DNA of 64,000 bases. Origin: Lachnospiraceae bacterium. Its GTDB lineage: Bacteria > Bacillota > Clostridia > Lachnospirales > Lachnospiraceae. The stretch is from the NCBI GenBank assembly GCA_015056815.1, contig SVFN01000002.1:124001-188000 (forward strand). The letters are read 5' to 3'. The notes under the pieces are model-generated. The model did not search any database and was not told where the DNA came from. It saw only the letters and a list, made by a program, of their open reading frames with translations. The translations under genes were made by a program, and so were the position numbers. This document shows, one piece after another, positions 27,011 to 35,611 of the stretch (position 1 is the first letter of the stretch; each line of letters starts with the position of its first letter).

Positions 27011-30000
27011 TTATTTAATTTTTGCCCCGGAAGGAAGTCCGCTCTTTTTCAAAAGCTTTGCATATGCCTTCTTCTGTTTCTTCGGTACCTTCACGGCAGC
27101 TTTCTTATAGATGCCCTTGAATGCATTCTTTCCGATCTTCTTCAAAACAGTGGATTTAACCGTAATCTTCTTTAAATACTTAGCTCCCTTAAAGGCATTG
27201 GCTCCGATCGTTGTCACTCCAGCCGGGATCACAACCTTTTTCAGTGCTGTACAACCGCCGAAAGCATTCTTTCCGATGGTTACCACAGTTGTCGGGATCG
27301 TCACTAAAGTCAGCTTCTTATTTCCCTTAAAGGCATTATCTGCAATGGCTGTTACTTTATAAGTCACACCGCTTATCACAACATTGGAAGGCACTGTCAC
27401 TTTCTTTGCACTCTTATCCGTTGCCTGTCTGTAGGCAACCGTCGGTGCTGTAACATCTGACTTTGTCACCTGGTAAGAAGCATCTCCGACTGTCGTCACA
27501 GTCCCTGCGGCAAGTACTGTTTTCTGTGTCTGCTGTGTGCTGCCCGGTGCAGGTGTCGGATTTACGGGCTTAGGATCCGGATTCTGCGGTTCGGGATTTT
27601 CCGGCGTGGGATTTCCCGGCGTGGGATTTCCCGGATCTGTTGTTTCCTTAGCCTGCGGTTGGGCGATCGCATAGATCGCATCGAGATTAACGGTACCGGA
27701 TTTTACGACCACTTTCACAATGTGATCCCCGTTTTCCAGATCCGTTCTGGAATAAAATTCTCCTCTTGCCGGCGCTGCATAGGTCGATTCTCCACTGTCC
27801 ACCAGCTTGTCATCCACATAAATATCCAGTTTCGCTGTTCCGTTGTTGCCGCCCAGCAGAGAGAAACCATAGCCTTTTACCGGGAAGGAAAAAGCTGCTC
27901 CCGCGGTACTTGTCACAGACATGGTCCGATACCAGTTATCCGCACTTCCGCTGCCCGGATTTTCGATCTTCCAATCACCCTCATAAGTCACATTGTCATC
28001 CTGTCCATCGATCATGGTGGTCGCATACGGGATCCCGCCATCCACTTTGCTCACACGCAGATTGTCAAAACCGACTTTGTTCCAGGTAGAGCTAAGCTTC
28101 ACACGGCCGGAAAGCATCGGCGCATTGATATCATCATAAGAACTAACTTCTTCGCCATCGATCTCTGCCGTGATCGTCTGCCCTGATGCCGTCAGTTTCA
28201 GATTGTAGGTATCTTTTGCCTCCACTGAGCCGGATGCCAGCTTATTCCCGACTCTGTATAATTCCCATGCTCCGGCATTATTGATACAGAGTGTATAACC
28301 GCTGTTATCCCAGTTCATACCGGTCTGGGCGCGGGTCGTCAGGCGTGCTGTAGCATTTCCCGTTATCTCACCGAAGTCCACATCGGTGGAAACCTCGTAA
28401 TCCATCCATCTGAAATCTCCCACGATCGTACTGGGATCTCCTTTATTCCACTGACCCACACTGGTCGTAAGCTCCTGTTTGAGCATGCCGTTCTCCACGA
28501 TCCATGCTCCATGTGTATCTAACATATAGCGGGGTTCAAACCCTCTTTCTTTCAGATACTCCGGATTCTTTGCAAGCTCATATGCATAATCGAAATCATC
28601 TGCGTACAGCACATCATCCGTGATTACACTATTCACCGCTCCGGTCTCATCCGTATCCAGTACCCAGCGATCTTCGTTGTGAATATCCTGCGCCGGTGTC
28701 TGTTTCGGCTTCGTATCCAGTGTCGTGGCAGTGGCAATGCTGTAAGCCGGAAGTGTCACATCCCATCCATCGCCGTCTTTGGAAAGCATTCCTTTCTCCT
28801 GCATATAATCATCCGTCTCTGTCAGCCAGAAGTGAAGTTTGTCTGTGGACAGCTTCATATCTTCTGCTGTGATATGGAATTTCTTTTCATTCTGCGTGTT
28901 GTTCACGAAGACTACTGAAAAATCAGATTTATCCGGCGCTGCCATTGTCATGTAACCGGCATCTCCGTCAATGCCTGCCGTCTGATGTTCATTACTGGTC
29001 CCGGCATAGGAATTATGTGTCGCCGCCTTTACCACACGCCAGATTTCATTCTGTGAATCATCGGAATCCTCCCAGCCTGTTTTGGCAAATGCCGTGAAAT
29101 GCTCCAGCATATAAAGAGCCGGGTCATAATGAATGTATCCACTCCATGGATCACGCGCACTTAACAGTTCCTTATGTCCGTACTGGATGCCTTCGTAGAA
29201 GGATCCGATCGCCGGCTGGAAAATATAATGTGTACGTCTTGATGACGCAAAGGCTGTGATAAAGCTGTCGCAAAGTGCCAGAGGACTCTGGAAACCGCCA
29301 ATGCTTTCCTTGCCATATGCGATCTGTTTATTCTCCTGAAGCTCCGTATACCCGAATGTCGCACAGCCTTCCGAATACCAGACCTCTTTTTCATCGTCAT
29401 CCGCCAGCTTCACATACGAGTCATTCGCATCTGTACGGTAGTGGAATCCCACAATATCCACGGAATCATACAAAGCATTATCCGCAAGCATTTTGGGTAC
29501 GATATTTAAGGACTTATTCTCATCCGATGCGATAATGCGGATATTTTTGAAAGCCTCCTGTGCCTTCTCGTCCATATACTCCGGGAAATCCGTCTCATTT
29601 TGCAGGCGCATCTTAAACCACTTGATGAACGAAGCATCCGGATTGGTTGTCTCATTCTTATCCGGATTGACGAAATCCACTACATATCCATATTTTTCAT
29701 AAGCATCGAAAATGGTTTCCTTATACCACTTATACATTGCCTCGTATCCCTGGTTGCCTGTATTGTTACTCCATTTCCTGGCCACCCAGTCCGGCATCTC
29801 CCAACGTAAGATACTGATCTTTACATTCGGATTGATCTTCTTGGCATCTGCTGCCATGACAAATCCCGGTGAGCGGGATGCATCCGCCTCCTCATCCTCA
29901 TAACGCATCGTACATGCCTCCGCTCCGGTGGAATTATTACCGTCATTACCCATCTCCATCTTGATATGAGTAAACAGCGGATAATCCCCGCCAAAGAGGA

Positions 30001-31000
30001 ATTCCATCATCTGCTCATACTCTTTTGGATTCTTATCCTTATAATCCAGAAGCAGATTACTGGTGCTGTTACCGTTTAACATACCAAATCCTTTATAGGT
30101 CAGACCGTTTATATTCTTCGCTGCTTCTTCCACATCCGATCCTTTGATTGCGATCGTACCGGCTGCCACGTTATCTCCCATATGATCCTTAGCATACTTG
30201 CCATATAAGGTAACCGCCTTTGCTGTCTCCTCATCCAGCACACTGTCACCAACTATGATATTATCATAGATACCCTGTTGCATATAACTGGTATTGAAGG
30301 TACGCGCAAACATCGCGGAAACATCACTCATCGTACTGAGCTTAAATCCGATATCCTCAACCTCTCCGGCCTTTTGACCGTTTACATAAACAATCACTTT
30401 TCCGTTGCCGTCACCTTCTTCATAGGTGAGCGCCACACTGTTCCAGTCATCCTTTGCCACACCCGAAAGTACAGTTGTATTCGAAGAGATCCCGCCTTCT
30501 GAGCTGCCATATCCCAGTTTGCCGGAATAAGTAAGCACATGGATGTTGTTCGCGCTGTTGCCGATTGAAAACGCCGTTCTCTTTTCTGTTTCATTCGTAT
30601 CCTCTGTGGGTGCCCCCTGCTTTACATCAAACAAGACCGTAAATGCCTTTTTTTGAAACAGGGAAGCCGCATCCTTGACCGATGCGTGATACTGATTTTT
30701 ATTGTTCCAATGACTCGTAACATTCAATGCTTTTCCAAAGCCATCCAGTTCTGTCATCAAAGCCCCTTCTGCCAGTGTCAATCCATTGTTGTCTTCCAGT
30801 GCCTTCCCGAAGTTCTCCGGCAATGTCTGCTTGGGCGGAGCACTGTCTGCCTCTTTCAAAGCTGTCAGATCCTTTCCTTTATCGGAAGCCTCCACAGCTG
30901 TTGCCTCCAAAGTAAATCCCGGTACCGGCTGCATTCCGAGTGCAACGGCCAAAGTACCTGCAAGTGCTTTGGATAATACCTTTTTGTGTCTGTTTTTCAT
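27011..31000 (-). CDS. Large secreted GH59-like glycosidase with LamG and BspA-type repeats
   Basis: This 1329-residue exported protein has several parts. They are a signal peptide (ending GFTLEATAVEA), a LamG-like domain (~60-265), and a GH59-like (galactosylceramidase-type) TIM barrel (~300-690). A beta-sandwich/lectin region (~720-1110), a Pro-rich linker (NPTPGNPTPENPEPQNP) and BspA-type leucine-rich repeats (~1195-1290, IGKNAFGGCTALKKVVIP) complete it. GH59 cues are KGFGMLNGNSTSNLLLDY, IKMEMGNDGNNSTGAE, the acid Glu in DKNETTN (about 448) and the nucleophile Glu in VWYSEGCA (about 543). A galactose-containing glycan is the likely substrate. AAAAGGAGGAAGGTTTT precedes the ATG. No LPXTG anchor is seen. 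Confidence 0.85.
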   Translation of the reverse strand: MKNRHKKVLSKALAGTLAVALGMQPVPGFTLEATAVEASDKGKDLTALKEADSAPPKQTLPENFGKALEDNNGLTLAEGALMTELDGFGKALNVTSHWNNKNQYHASVKDAASLFQKKAFTVLFDVKQGAPTEDTNETEKRTAFSIGNSANNIHVLTYSGKLGYGSSEGGISSNTTVLSGVAKDDWNSVALTYEEGDGNGKVIVYVNGQKAGEVEDIGFKLSTMSDVSAMFARTFNTSYMQQGIYDNIIVGDSVLDEETAKAVTLYGKYAKDHMGDNVAAGTIAIKGSDVEEAAKNINGLTYKGFGMLNGNSTSNLLLDYKDKNPKEYEQMMEFLFGGDYPLFTHIKMEMGNDGNNSTGAEACTMRYEDEEADASRSPGFVMAADAKKINPNVKISILRWEMPDWVARKWSNNTGNQGYEAMYKWYKETIFDAYEKYGYVVDFVNPDKNETTNPDASFIKWFKMRLQNETDFPEYMDEKAQEAFKNIRIIASDENKSLNIVPKMLADNALYDSVDIVGFHYRTDANDSYVKLADDDEKEVWYSEGCATFGYTELQENKQIAYGKESIGGFQSPLALCDSFITAFASSRRTHYIFQPAIGSFYEGIQYGHKELLSARDPWSGYIHYDPALYMLEHFTAFAKTGWEDSDDSQNEIWRVVKAATHNSYAGTSNEHQTAGIDGDAGYMTMAAPDKSDFSVVFVNNTQNEKKFHITAEDMKLSTDKLHFWLTETDDYMQEKGMLSKDGDGWDVTLPAYSIATATTLDTKPKQTPAQDIHNEDRWVLDTDETGAVNSVITDDVLYADDFDYAYELAKNPEYLKERGFEPRYMLDTHGAWIVENGMLKQELTTSVGQWNKGDPSTIVGDFRWMDYEVSTDVDFGEITGNATARLTTRAQTGMNWDNSGYTLCINNAGAWELYRVGNKLASGSVEAKDTYNLKLTASGQTITAEIDGEEVSSYDDINAPMLSGRVKLSSTWNKVGFDNLRVSKVDGGIPYATTMIDGQDDNVTYEGDWKIENPGSGSADNWYRTMSVTSTAGAAFSFPVKGYGFSLLGGNNGTAKLDIYVDDKLVDSGESTYAAPARGEFYSRTDLENGDHIVKVVVKSGTVNLDAIYAIAQPQAKETTDPGNPTPGNPTPENPEPQNPDPKPVNPTPAPGSTQQTQKTVLAAGTVTTVGDASYQVTKSDVTAPTVAYRQATDKSAKKVTVPSNVVISGVTYKVTAIADNAFKGNKKLTLVTIPTTVVTIGKNAFGGCTALKKVVIPAGVTTIGANAFKGAKYLKKITVKSTVLKKIGKNAFKGIYKKAAVKVPKKQKKAYAKLLKKSGLPSGAKIK

Positions 31001-31041
31001 AAAACCTTCCTCCTTTTTCCTTCCGGTTTTAACCTGATTGT

Positions 31042-31070
31042 ATTATAACAAAGGCAATTTTCATCTTCAA
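31042..31070 (-). promoter_or_regulatory. Promoter of the GH59-type gene
   Basis: On the minus strand, TTGAAG (31070-31065) and TATAAT (31047-31042) are separated by exactly 17 bp. Confidence 0.65.
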
Positions 31071-31163
31071 CACAACTCATTTGTCTTTTCTTTCGTTTTT
31101 TATGTCATATGTTACACTCTCAAAAACATCCGGTCCTTTTTTTTCATGCTTTGCCATAAAAAA

Positions 31164-31194
31164 GAAAGGCATCCGCTTTTACACGATGCCTTTC
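31164..31194 (-). terminator. Terminator of the two small membrane protein genes
   Basis: On the minus strand GAAAGGCATC pairs with GATGCCTTTC and runs into CTTTTTTATGG. It lies 25 bp after the stop at 31220. Confidence 0.75.
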
Positions 31195-31219
31195 CGCAGT
31201 TCTTATTCTGTTTCACTGC

Positions 31220-31534
31220 TCAGGAATTCTGTTTCAGACTTTTTTGGATCACATTCTCCGGATCTTTGACTAAAACGATCAGGATCCATACCACAAGTGC
31301 CAGAGCGATCACGGACAGACCAAGGAAGGAATCATTTAACATATCTGCCCCCGAAGGTGTAAAATAGTCTGCCCGAAGCTCTATGTACTCTGCCACTGCG
31401 TCCACCATCCACATTAAGGATGCTCCCCAGAACATATAACATAAAGCGCCTACTTTTAACTTTCTCGCGCGCTCATTACTATACCAGATCACAGTCACGC
31501 AGACTGCAGCGATCAGTGTGATCAAAAGTGTCAT
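31220..31534 (-). CDS. Small membrane protein, unknown function
   Basis: This 104-residue protein has three hydrophobic segments (MTLLITLIAAVCVTVIWY, LCYMFWGASLMWMVDAVAE, LSVIALALVVWILIVLV). I recognise no family motif. The second segment carries an Asp and a Glu in or near the membrane, which can mark a transport or sensing role but proves nothing. It follows the 133-residue membrane protein gene by 2 bp, so the two are cotranscribed and probably act together. Confidence 0.7.
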   Translation of the reverse strand: MTLLITLIAAVCVTVIWYSNERARKLKVGALCYMFWGASLMWMVDAVAEYIELRADYFTPSGADMLNDSFLGLSVIALALVVWILIVLVKDPENVIQKSLKQNS

Positions 31535-31536
31535 CT

Positions 31537-31938
31537 TTATTTCGCCTCCCTTTTCAAACCGGATTCTTCTCTTTTCAAAATACGGTCAGTCGCAAATGTC
31601 ACAAGCGCCCATGCACCAGTCACAACCACCGCCATGCCAACACCCACCGTAGACATCTCGCCAAACATCTCAGCCGGATTCTCTGCTCCTGTTAAAAACG
31701 GGAAAAACGGCTGGATCTCTCCATGCCATAAATGTTCAAATGCCAAAAGTCCGCTTCCGCCCCAAAGAAGATAATTCAGTCTGTTTAACTTCCGGGATAG
31801 CTTCTCTTTATGCAGTTCGCCGAGGCTGACACCTTTCTCAAGCTGTACCGCTTCCTGCTTTTTTTCTTTGTTTTCAATGATCTTTGTCACAGTCGTTGTG
31901 ATCACAGCTTCCACTCCGGGTACCAAAAAACATGCCAT
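31537..31938 (-). CDS. Small membrane protein, unknown function
   Basis: This 133-residue protein has a charged middle (KIIENKEKKQEAV, KEKLSRKLNRLN) and two hydrophobic stretches near YLLWGGSGLLAFEHLW and VGVGMAVVVTGAWALVTF. The start at 31938 (MACFLVPGVEAV) has AAGGAGGATTTTATT before it and is preferred over 31971. It is paired with the 104-residue membrane protein 2 bp downstream and shares its terminator. I do not recognise the family. Confidence 0.68.
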   Translation of the reverse strand: MACFLVPGVEAVITTTVTKIIENKEKKQEAVQLEKGVSLGELHKEKLSRKLNRLNYLLWGGSGLLAFEHLWHGEIQPFFPFLTGAENPAEMFGEMSTVGVGMAVVVTGAWALVTFATDRILKREESGLKREAK

Positions 31939-32078
31939 AATAAAATCCTCCTTCAAACAATGTTGTCGCATTTCTTTCGGAATGATATCTCTATTCCAAA
32001 CATTTCTTCTGTCTGAATAGTTTCTGTCTTACATATCATAAAATATTTTCATACAACTTGCAAGAAATATCTTTTCTT

Positions 32079-32603
32079 TTATAGATGTTCCCCGATGATC
32101 TTCTCCATCCATACCATGTCGTACCATCTGTTAAATTTGCAGCCACATTCCCGAAATCGTCCTGCTAAAGTAAATCCCAAATGCTCATGGAACTGTGCAC
32201 TGTTCTTTGTCAGATACTCATCTTCAACCTCCGGATACCCGATGCAGGCATAGAGGTTCAATTTTCCCATTGCCTTTAATCGTTTTTCCAATGCTTCATA
32301 TAGTAAACGTCCCATGCCACACTTTCGAACCTCATGATCCAGATAGATGGTAAGCTCCACTGACCGATCATAGGCAGCTCTGCCCACAAACGCATGGGCA
32401 TAGGCATATCCCATGACTTTCCCGTTCCGGCAGACCACCAGATAGGGATAGCGACTGATGATCTTTCGCATCTGATCCTCAAATTCCGAAAGTGCCGGCA
32501 CATCATAATCAAATGTGATCGCGGTATTCTCCACATAGTAGGAATAGATTTCCAACAATCTTCCTGCATCTTCCGGTTTTGCATCTCTTATACTTATCTG
32601 CAT
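32079..32603 (-). CDS. GNAT N-acetyltransferase (phosphinothricin acetyltransferase-like)
   Basis: This 174-residue GNAT enzyme transfers acetyl from acetyl-CoA to an amine. The opening ISIRDAKPEDAGRLLEIYSYYVENTAITF is typical of the Pat/YncA branch, as is the CoA-binding turn EVRKCGMGRLLYEAL, followed by CIGYPE and HEHLGFTLAGRFRE. Known members acetylate phosphinothricin, methionine sulfone or similar amino-acid analogues; the natural substrate here is unknown. Confidence 0.9.
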   Translation of the reverse strand: MQISIRDAKPEDAGRLLEIYSYYVENTAITFDYDVPALSEFEDQMRKIISRYPYLVVCRNGKVMGYAYAHAFVGRAAYDRSVELTIYLDHEVRKCGMGRLLYEALEKRLKAMGKLNLYACIGYPEVEDEYLTKNSAQFHEHLGFTLAGRFRECGCKFNRWYDMVWMEKIIGEHL

Positions 32604-32715
32604 GATTTTTCCTCTTATTTTTTCTTTCTCTTTTACTGCTGCAGATTCCTGTCTGTTTCCCGCTGTTCTTTACTGTTTGTCAGCTTAAGTCGTTTCGTTC
32701 GTCTCGCTTTCCTGC

Positions 32716-33219
32716 TCAGAAAATCCCGTCAGGCTCCAGCTTTCCCAACGTCTTCACAATGCGATCCGACACGATCCCGATCAGTACTCCTGTTACGATC
32801 CCTGCCAGGATCAAAACAGGGAAATAATACCCGATCTTTTTGCTGCCAAGCACGACCATCGCTGCTATAAGCTGTCCCAGATTGTGAGAGACTCCTCCTG
32901 CTGCGCTGACTCCGATTGCGGAAAACCATCCGGATTTTTTGCTGATGAGCATGACACAAAAGCTAAGTGTTCCACCTGCAATGCTGTAAAACAAAGATGC
33001 TGCGTTTCCAAACAAAACCCCCATTAACAGGATGCGCACTAACGAGATCAGAAAAACTTCCTGCGGCTGTAGCAGATACAGTCCGGTCAACACCACCAGA
33101 TTGGCAACGCCCAGCTTCACACCCGGAATCCCGAAAGAAAACGGGATCAGCACCTCCACATAACTGAACACCATCGCCAGTGCTGTCAATATTCCCATCC
33201 GCGCCACACGCTTCGCCAT
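32716..33219 (-). CDS. Gx transporter family membrane protein
   Basis: This 167-residue membrane protein has about five segments. The opening ILTALAMVFSYVEVLIPF, then GIPGVKLGVANLVVLTGLYLL and SVSAAGGVSHNLGQLIAA, mark the Gx/HppS-component-I-like family. That family has an ECF-type S-component fold and was once mis-annotated as heptaprenyl diphosphate synthase component I. It probably imports a small precursor. It follows the NusG-II protein gene, a conserved pairing, and its ribosome site is part of the second copy of the intercistronic repeat. Confidence 0.88.
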   Translation of the reverse strand: MAKRVARMGILTALAMVFSYVEVLIPFSFGIPGVKLGVANLVVLTGLYLLQPQEVFLISLVRILLMGVLFGNAASLFYSIAGGTLSFCVMLISKKSGWFSAIGVSAAGGVSHNLGQLIAAMVVLGSKKIGYYFPVLILAGIVTGVLIGIVSDRIVKTLGKLEPDGIF

Positions 33220-33226
33220 GTCTTTG

Positions 33227-33250
33227 TCTCCTGTTTTAAGTTCCGTATCC
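33227..33250 (-). repeat. Intercistronic repeat, copy 2
   Basis: On the minus strand GGATACGGAACTTAAAACAGGAG includes the ribosome site of the Gx transporter gene. It differs by one base from the copy before the PurA-like gene at 20982-21004. Confidence 0.6.
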
Positions 33251-33273
33251 GAAAAAATGATGCATCCTTTATT

Positions 33274-33651
33274 TTAATGCGTAACAGCATCAAGTTTCTC
33301 CTGCCCTTCCGTCTCTGACGTACTCTCTACCTCTACCACAAGCCGGTGCGGCAGACATACCAGGGATTCCTGTCCTGTTCTGATTTTTCCCTGCTTCATG
33401 CAGTAGCCATCCGGGCAGTCTGCTTCCTTTATGTAAACCTGTTTATCCTCAATAACGATCACATTATACCCCCTGTCCGTCTCTACTGTAAACACTTTAT
33501 TCTCAGAAAGCGGATAAACTCCATACAGCTCTCCGTCCAGAGTGACCACGACCCGGTCTGCATCCTGCCCATCCGCATAAGAGAAGATCATATAGAGAAT
33601 TCCAGCAGTCAAAAGCAGGATCGTGATCAGGATCCCATCTCTTCTATTCAT
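33274..33651 (-). CDS. NusG domain II-containing protein
   Basis: This 125-residue protein has a single N-terminal membrane helix (ILITILLLTAGILYMIFSY) and an extracytoplasmic NusG-II-like beta domain. The signature is EADCPDGYCMKQGKI followed by SLVCLPHRLVVEV, with paired cysteines. Such proteins are often encoded next to Gx transporters, Rnf or FMN-transferase genes. The molecular function is unknown. Confidence 0.88.
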   Translation of the reverse strand: MNRRDGILITILLLTAGILYMIFSYADGQDADRVVVTLDGELYGVYPLSENKVFTVETDRGYNVIVIEDKQVYIKEADCPDGYCMKQGKIRTGQESLVCLPHRLVVEVESTSETEGQEKLDAVTH

Positions 33652-33712
33652 AATCTTTTTCCCATCTGATCCTATTGAACCTCTTTTTTCATTTCGTCCG
33701 TTCCTGTCCTGC

Positions 33713-34066
33713 TCACAGATTTTTCTCGCCCCACCTTTTCAGTTCCAACAGGATCGGGATAATGCTCTTTGCCTTCTCTGTCAGTCTGTACTCCACTCTG
33801 ACCGGCATCTCCTCATACTGTTCCCTGCAGATCAGTCCGTCATCCTCCATCTCTTTTAAGGAGCGGGCCAGCATGGTGTTAGTGATCCCATAAACACTCC
33901 GCCTAAGCTCCCCATATCTTATCACATCCGAATTATCGATCGCGCACAGGATCATGATCTTCCATTTGCCACCGATAATATCCAAAACCTTTTTTAATCC
34001 GCATCCTTCTCCCGCGATACTCTCACACAATGCTTCGTGGGTGCGTACTTCCTTCTCCTCTGCCAT
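33713..34066 (-). CDS. HxlR-family transcriptional regulator
   Basis: This 117-residue winged-helix regulator has the HxlR core CGLKKVLDIIGGKWKIMIL, then YGELRRSVYGITNTMLARSLKEMEDDGL. It keeps the N-terminal cysteine (Cys22) that acts as the thiol switch in YodB/HypR-type members, plus Cys14. The start at 34066 follows AGAAAGGAAAGAACATA. It diverges from trxA, and the shared gap has an inverted repeat over the trxA -10 element. Redox control of thioredoxin by this protein is inferred. Confidence 0.9.
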   Translation of the reverse strand: MAEEKEVRTHEALCESIAGEGCGLKKVLDIIGGKWKIMILCAIDNSDVIRYGELRRSVYGITNTMLARSLKEMEDDGLICREQYEEMPVRVEYRLTEKAKSIIPILLELKRWGEKNL

Positions 34067-34166
34067 TATGTTCTTTCCTTTCTGTATGATGACGGGCAAA
34101 ATCACTTTTGGCCCACCAGCACATGGCGGTAACATTTTTCTTACCAGATTAACATTTTCTGCGTAC

Positions 34167-34194
34167 TTGATATATTTTTGATACCATATATAAT
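34167..34194 (+). promoter_or_regulatory. Promoter of trxA
   Basis: TTGATA (34167-34172) and TATAAT (34189-34194) are separated by 16 bp. The leader is about 50 nt, ending in GAAGGGAG before the ATG at 34254. Confidence 0.65.
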
Positions 34195-34203
34195 AACAGT
34201 ATC
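34180..34203. promoter_or_regulatory. Inverted repeat over the trxA -10, candidate HxlR operator
   Basis: GATAC and GTATC half-sites are separated by 14 bp and bracket the TATAAT of trxA. The position fits repression by the divergent HxlR protein. The half-sites are short, so chance cannot be excluded. Confidence 0.4.
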
Positions 34204-34253
34204 AGCAACAGATCACAATCATTTTTTGTAAGTTAAGAAAGAAGGGAGACAAT

Positions 34254-34571
34254 ATGGCAAACAAATTTAATGCACAGAATTTTGAAACAGAAGTTTTAAA
34301 CAGTGACATTCCTGTTATGATCGATTTTTATGCTGACTGGTGCGGTCCCTGCAAGATGATGGGTCCGATCGTGGAAAAACTTGCATCCGAATATGACGGG
34401 AAAGTAAAGATCGGCAAGATCAACGTAGATGAAGAACCGGATCTTGCCGGAAAGTACAACATCATGAGCATTCCAAGCTTCCTATTTATCAAGGGCGGAA
34501 CTGTCGCAGACAAAACAGTCGGCGGAATGCAAAAAGAAGACCTTGCTACCCGTCTGGACAAGCTGCTCTAG
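34254..34571 (+). CDS. trxA: Thioredoxin
   Basis: This 105-residue thioredoxin of normal length carries the active site ADWCGPCK (Cys30 and Cys33) and the cis-Pro loop MSIPSFLF. It reduces protein disulfides in the cytoplasm. GAAGGGAGACAAT precedes the ATG. It is transcribed alone, divergently from an HxlR regulator, and ends at a strong terminator. No thioredoxin reductase gene is nearby. Confidence 0.97.
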   Translation: MANKFNAQNFETEVLNSDIPVMIDFYADWCGPCKMMGPIVEKLASEYDGKVKIGKINVDEEPDLAGKYNIMSIPSFLFIKGGTVADKTVGGMQKEDLATRLDKLL

Positions 34572-34644
34572 GAGAAGCGATTCCTTTAAAACCAGATACC
34601 TGCGGTAATTGAAAAATAAACTCTCATTTTCATCACGTTTAGAC

Positions 34645-34690
34645 AAAGGTGCTGCGGAAAAATGAAAACCAATTTTCCACAGCACCTTTT
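34645..34690. terminator. Bidirectional terminator between trxA and the 301-residue protein gene
   Basis: AAAGGTGCTG and CAGCACCTTT pair, extended by a GGAAAA/TTTTCC segment. T-rich tails lie on both sides, and the two flanking genes converge here. Confidence 0.75.
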
Positions 34691-34705
34691 CTATTGAAAA
34701 ACATC

Positions 34706-35611
34706 CTAAAACAGATCCAGCATACTATCCAGATAAATCTCCTCCCGCACCTTAAGCTGATGCTCCGGTTTCGTCATATAGTAAAGAAGAAATTCCAAAA
34801 TGATGGCGCTTCCCAGACCCCGTCCCTCGATCTTAAACTCCTCAAAGCCCTGCGGCGAGTATACGTTCCGGATCTCTTCGATCCCGATAAAGGACGGATT
34901 TTGCATGGCATCCGAGAACCGGTATCCTCTGTGGGCATTGGGAGAGACACAGATGTGATCCTCACATTCCTCGCCAAGACTTTTTCTGCTGACATTCTCA
35001 TAGCAGTTCTTCCGGTCATGGCAGTCGTAAAAGCAGCATTCATTGCACAAAAATTCTACCTTGCGCTTTTGTTTTTCAGAGAGCGCATTCAGCTTTGAAA
35101 ACTCTTTATTAAGCCTGAAATCCGGTACGACATAGCGAAACTCTTCCCGCTCCAGTTCTTCCTGAAGCTGTAAAAAATCCGTCAGCACCTTCGTCGTGGA
35201 AGAGACAAAATAGAAGCCGGGATATTTTGCCTTGATATATGAAAGCAGCAGCTCCGAACAGATAATGATCCCATTGCGTACTCCTCCGCCACTTTCAAAC
35301 ATCGCACACAGATCATTGCACCTCTTATCCAAAAGATGGCTCTCCTTCAGAAGCGAGTTACTAAAGGTAAGTCGCGCAGAGATCCCGTATTCTTTCAGCA
35401 GGGAAAGGACTTCTTCCGGATCCGCCTCTCCGAATCCCACACGTCCTCCGCCCCATATACAGTCCGCCGGCGCACCATAGATCGAGCCGATCTCACACCA
35501 GTCATAAAAGTATTCCCTGTGTTCTCTGAATACAGGCAGAAACACCTGATACAACTCATAGAATTCAAAAAGCCCCGGCAGATGATAGGAAATCTTTCCG
35601 CCTGCTTTCAT
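34706..35611 (-). CDS. Cysteine-rich protein, possibly U32-peptidase-like
   Basis: This 301-residue protein has no signal peptide. The middle has strands of the kind found in TIM barrels (GIIICSELLLSYIKAKYPGF, FYFVSSTTKVL, YVVPDFRLN). It is followed by a cysteine cluster CNECCFYDCHDRKNC and later CEDHIC. This order (barrel strands, then VEFLCNEC, then further Cys) resembles U32/UbiU-UbiV-like proteins that bind an iron-sulfur cluster, but the similarity is weak. The stop overlaps the start region of nothing downstream. The gene starts 4 bp inside the end of the upstream membrane protein gene, so the two are coupled. Confidence 0.65.
   Translation of the reverse strand: MKAGGKISYHLPGLFEFYELYQVFLPVFREHREYFYDWCEIGSIYGAPADCIWGGGRVGFGEADPEEVLSLLKEYGISARLTFSNSLLKESHLLDKRCNDLCAMFESGGGVRNGIIICSELLLSYIKAKYPGFYFVSSTTKVLTDFLQLQEELEREEFRYVVPDFRLNKEFSKLNALSEKQKRKVEFLCNECCFYDCHDRKNCYENVSRKSLGEECEDHICVSPNAHRGYRFSDAMQNPSFIGIEEIRNVYSPQGFEEFKIEGRGLGSAIILEFLLYYMTKPEHQLKVREEIYLDSMLDLF

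Noticed and set aside
34128..34145. Inverted repeat GGTAA-N8-TTACC near the HxlR gene as its operator
   Set aside because: It is short, A/T-rich in the middle, and not placed over a promoter I can define.
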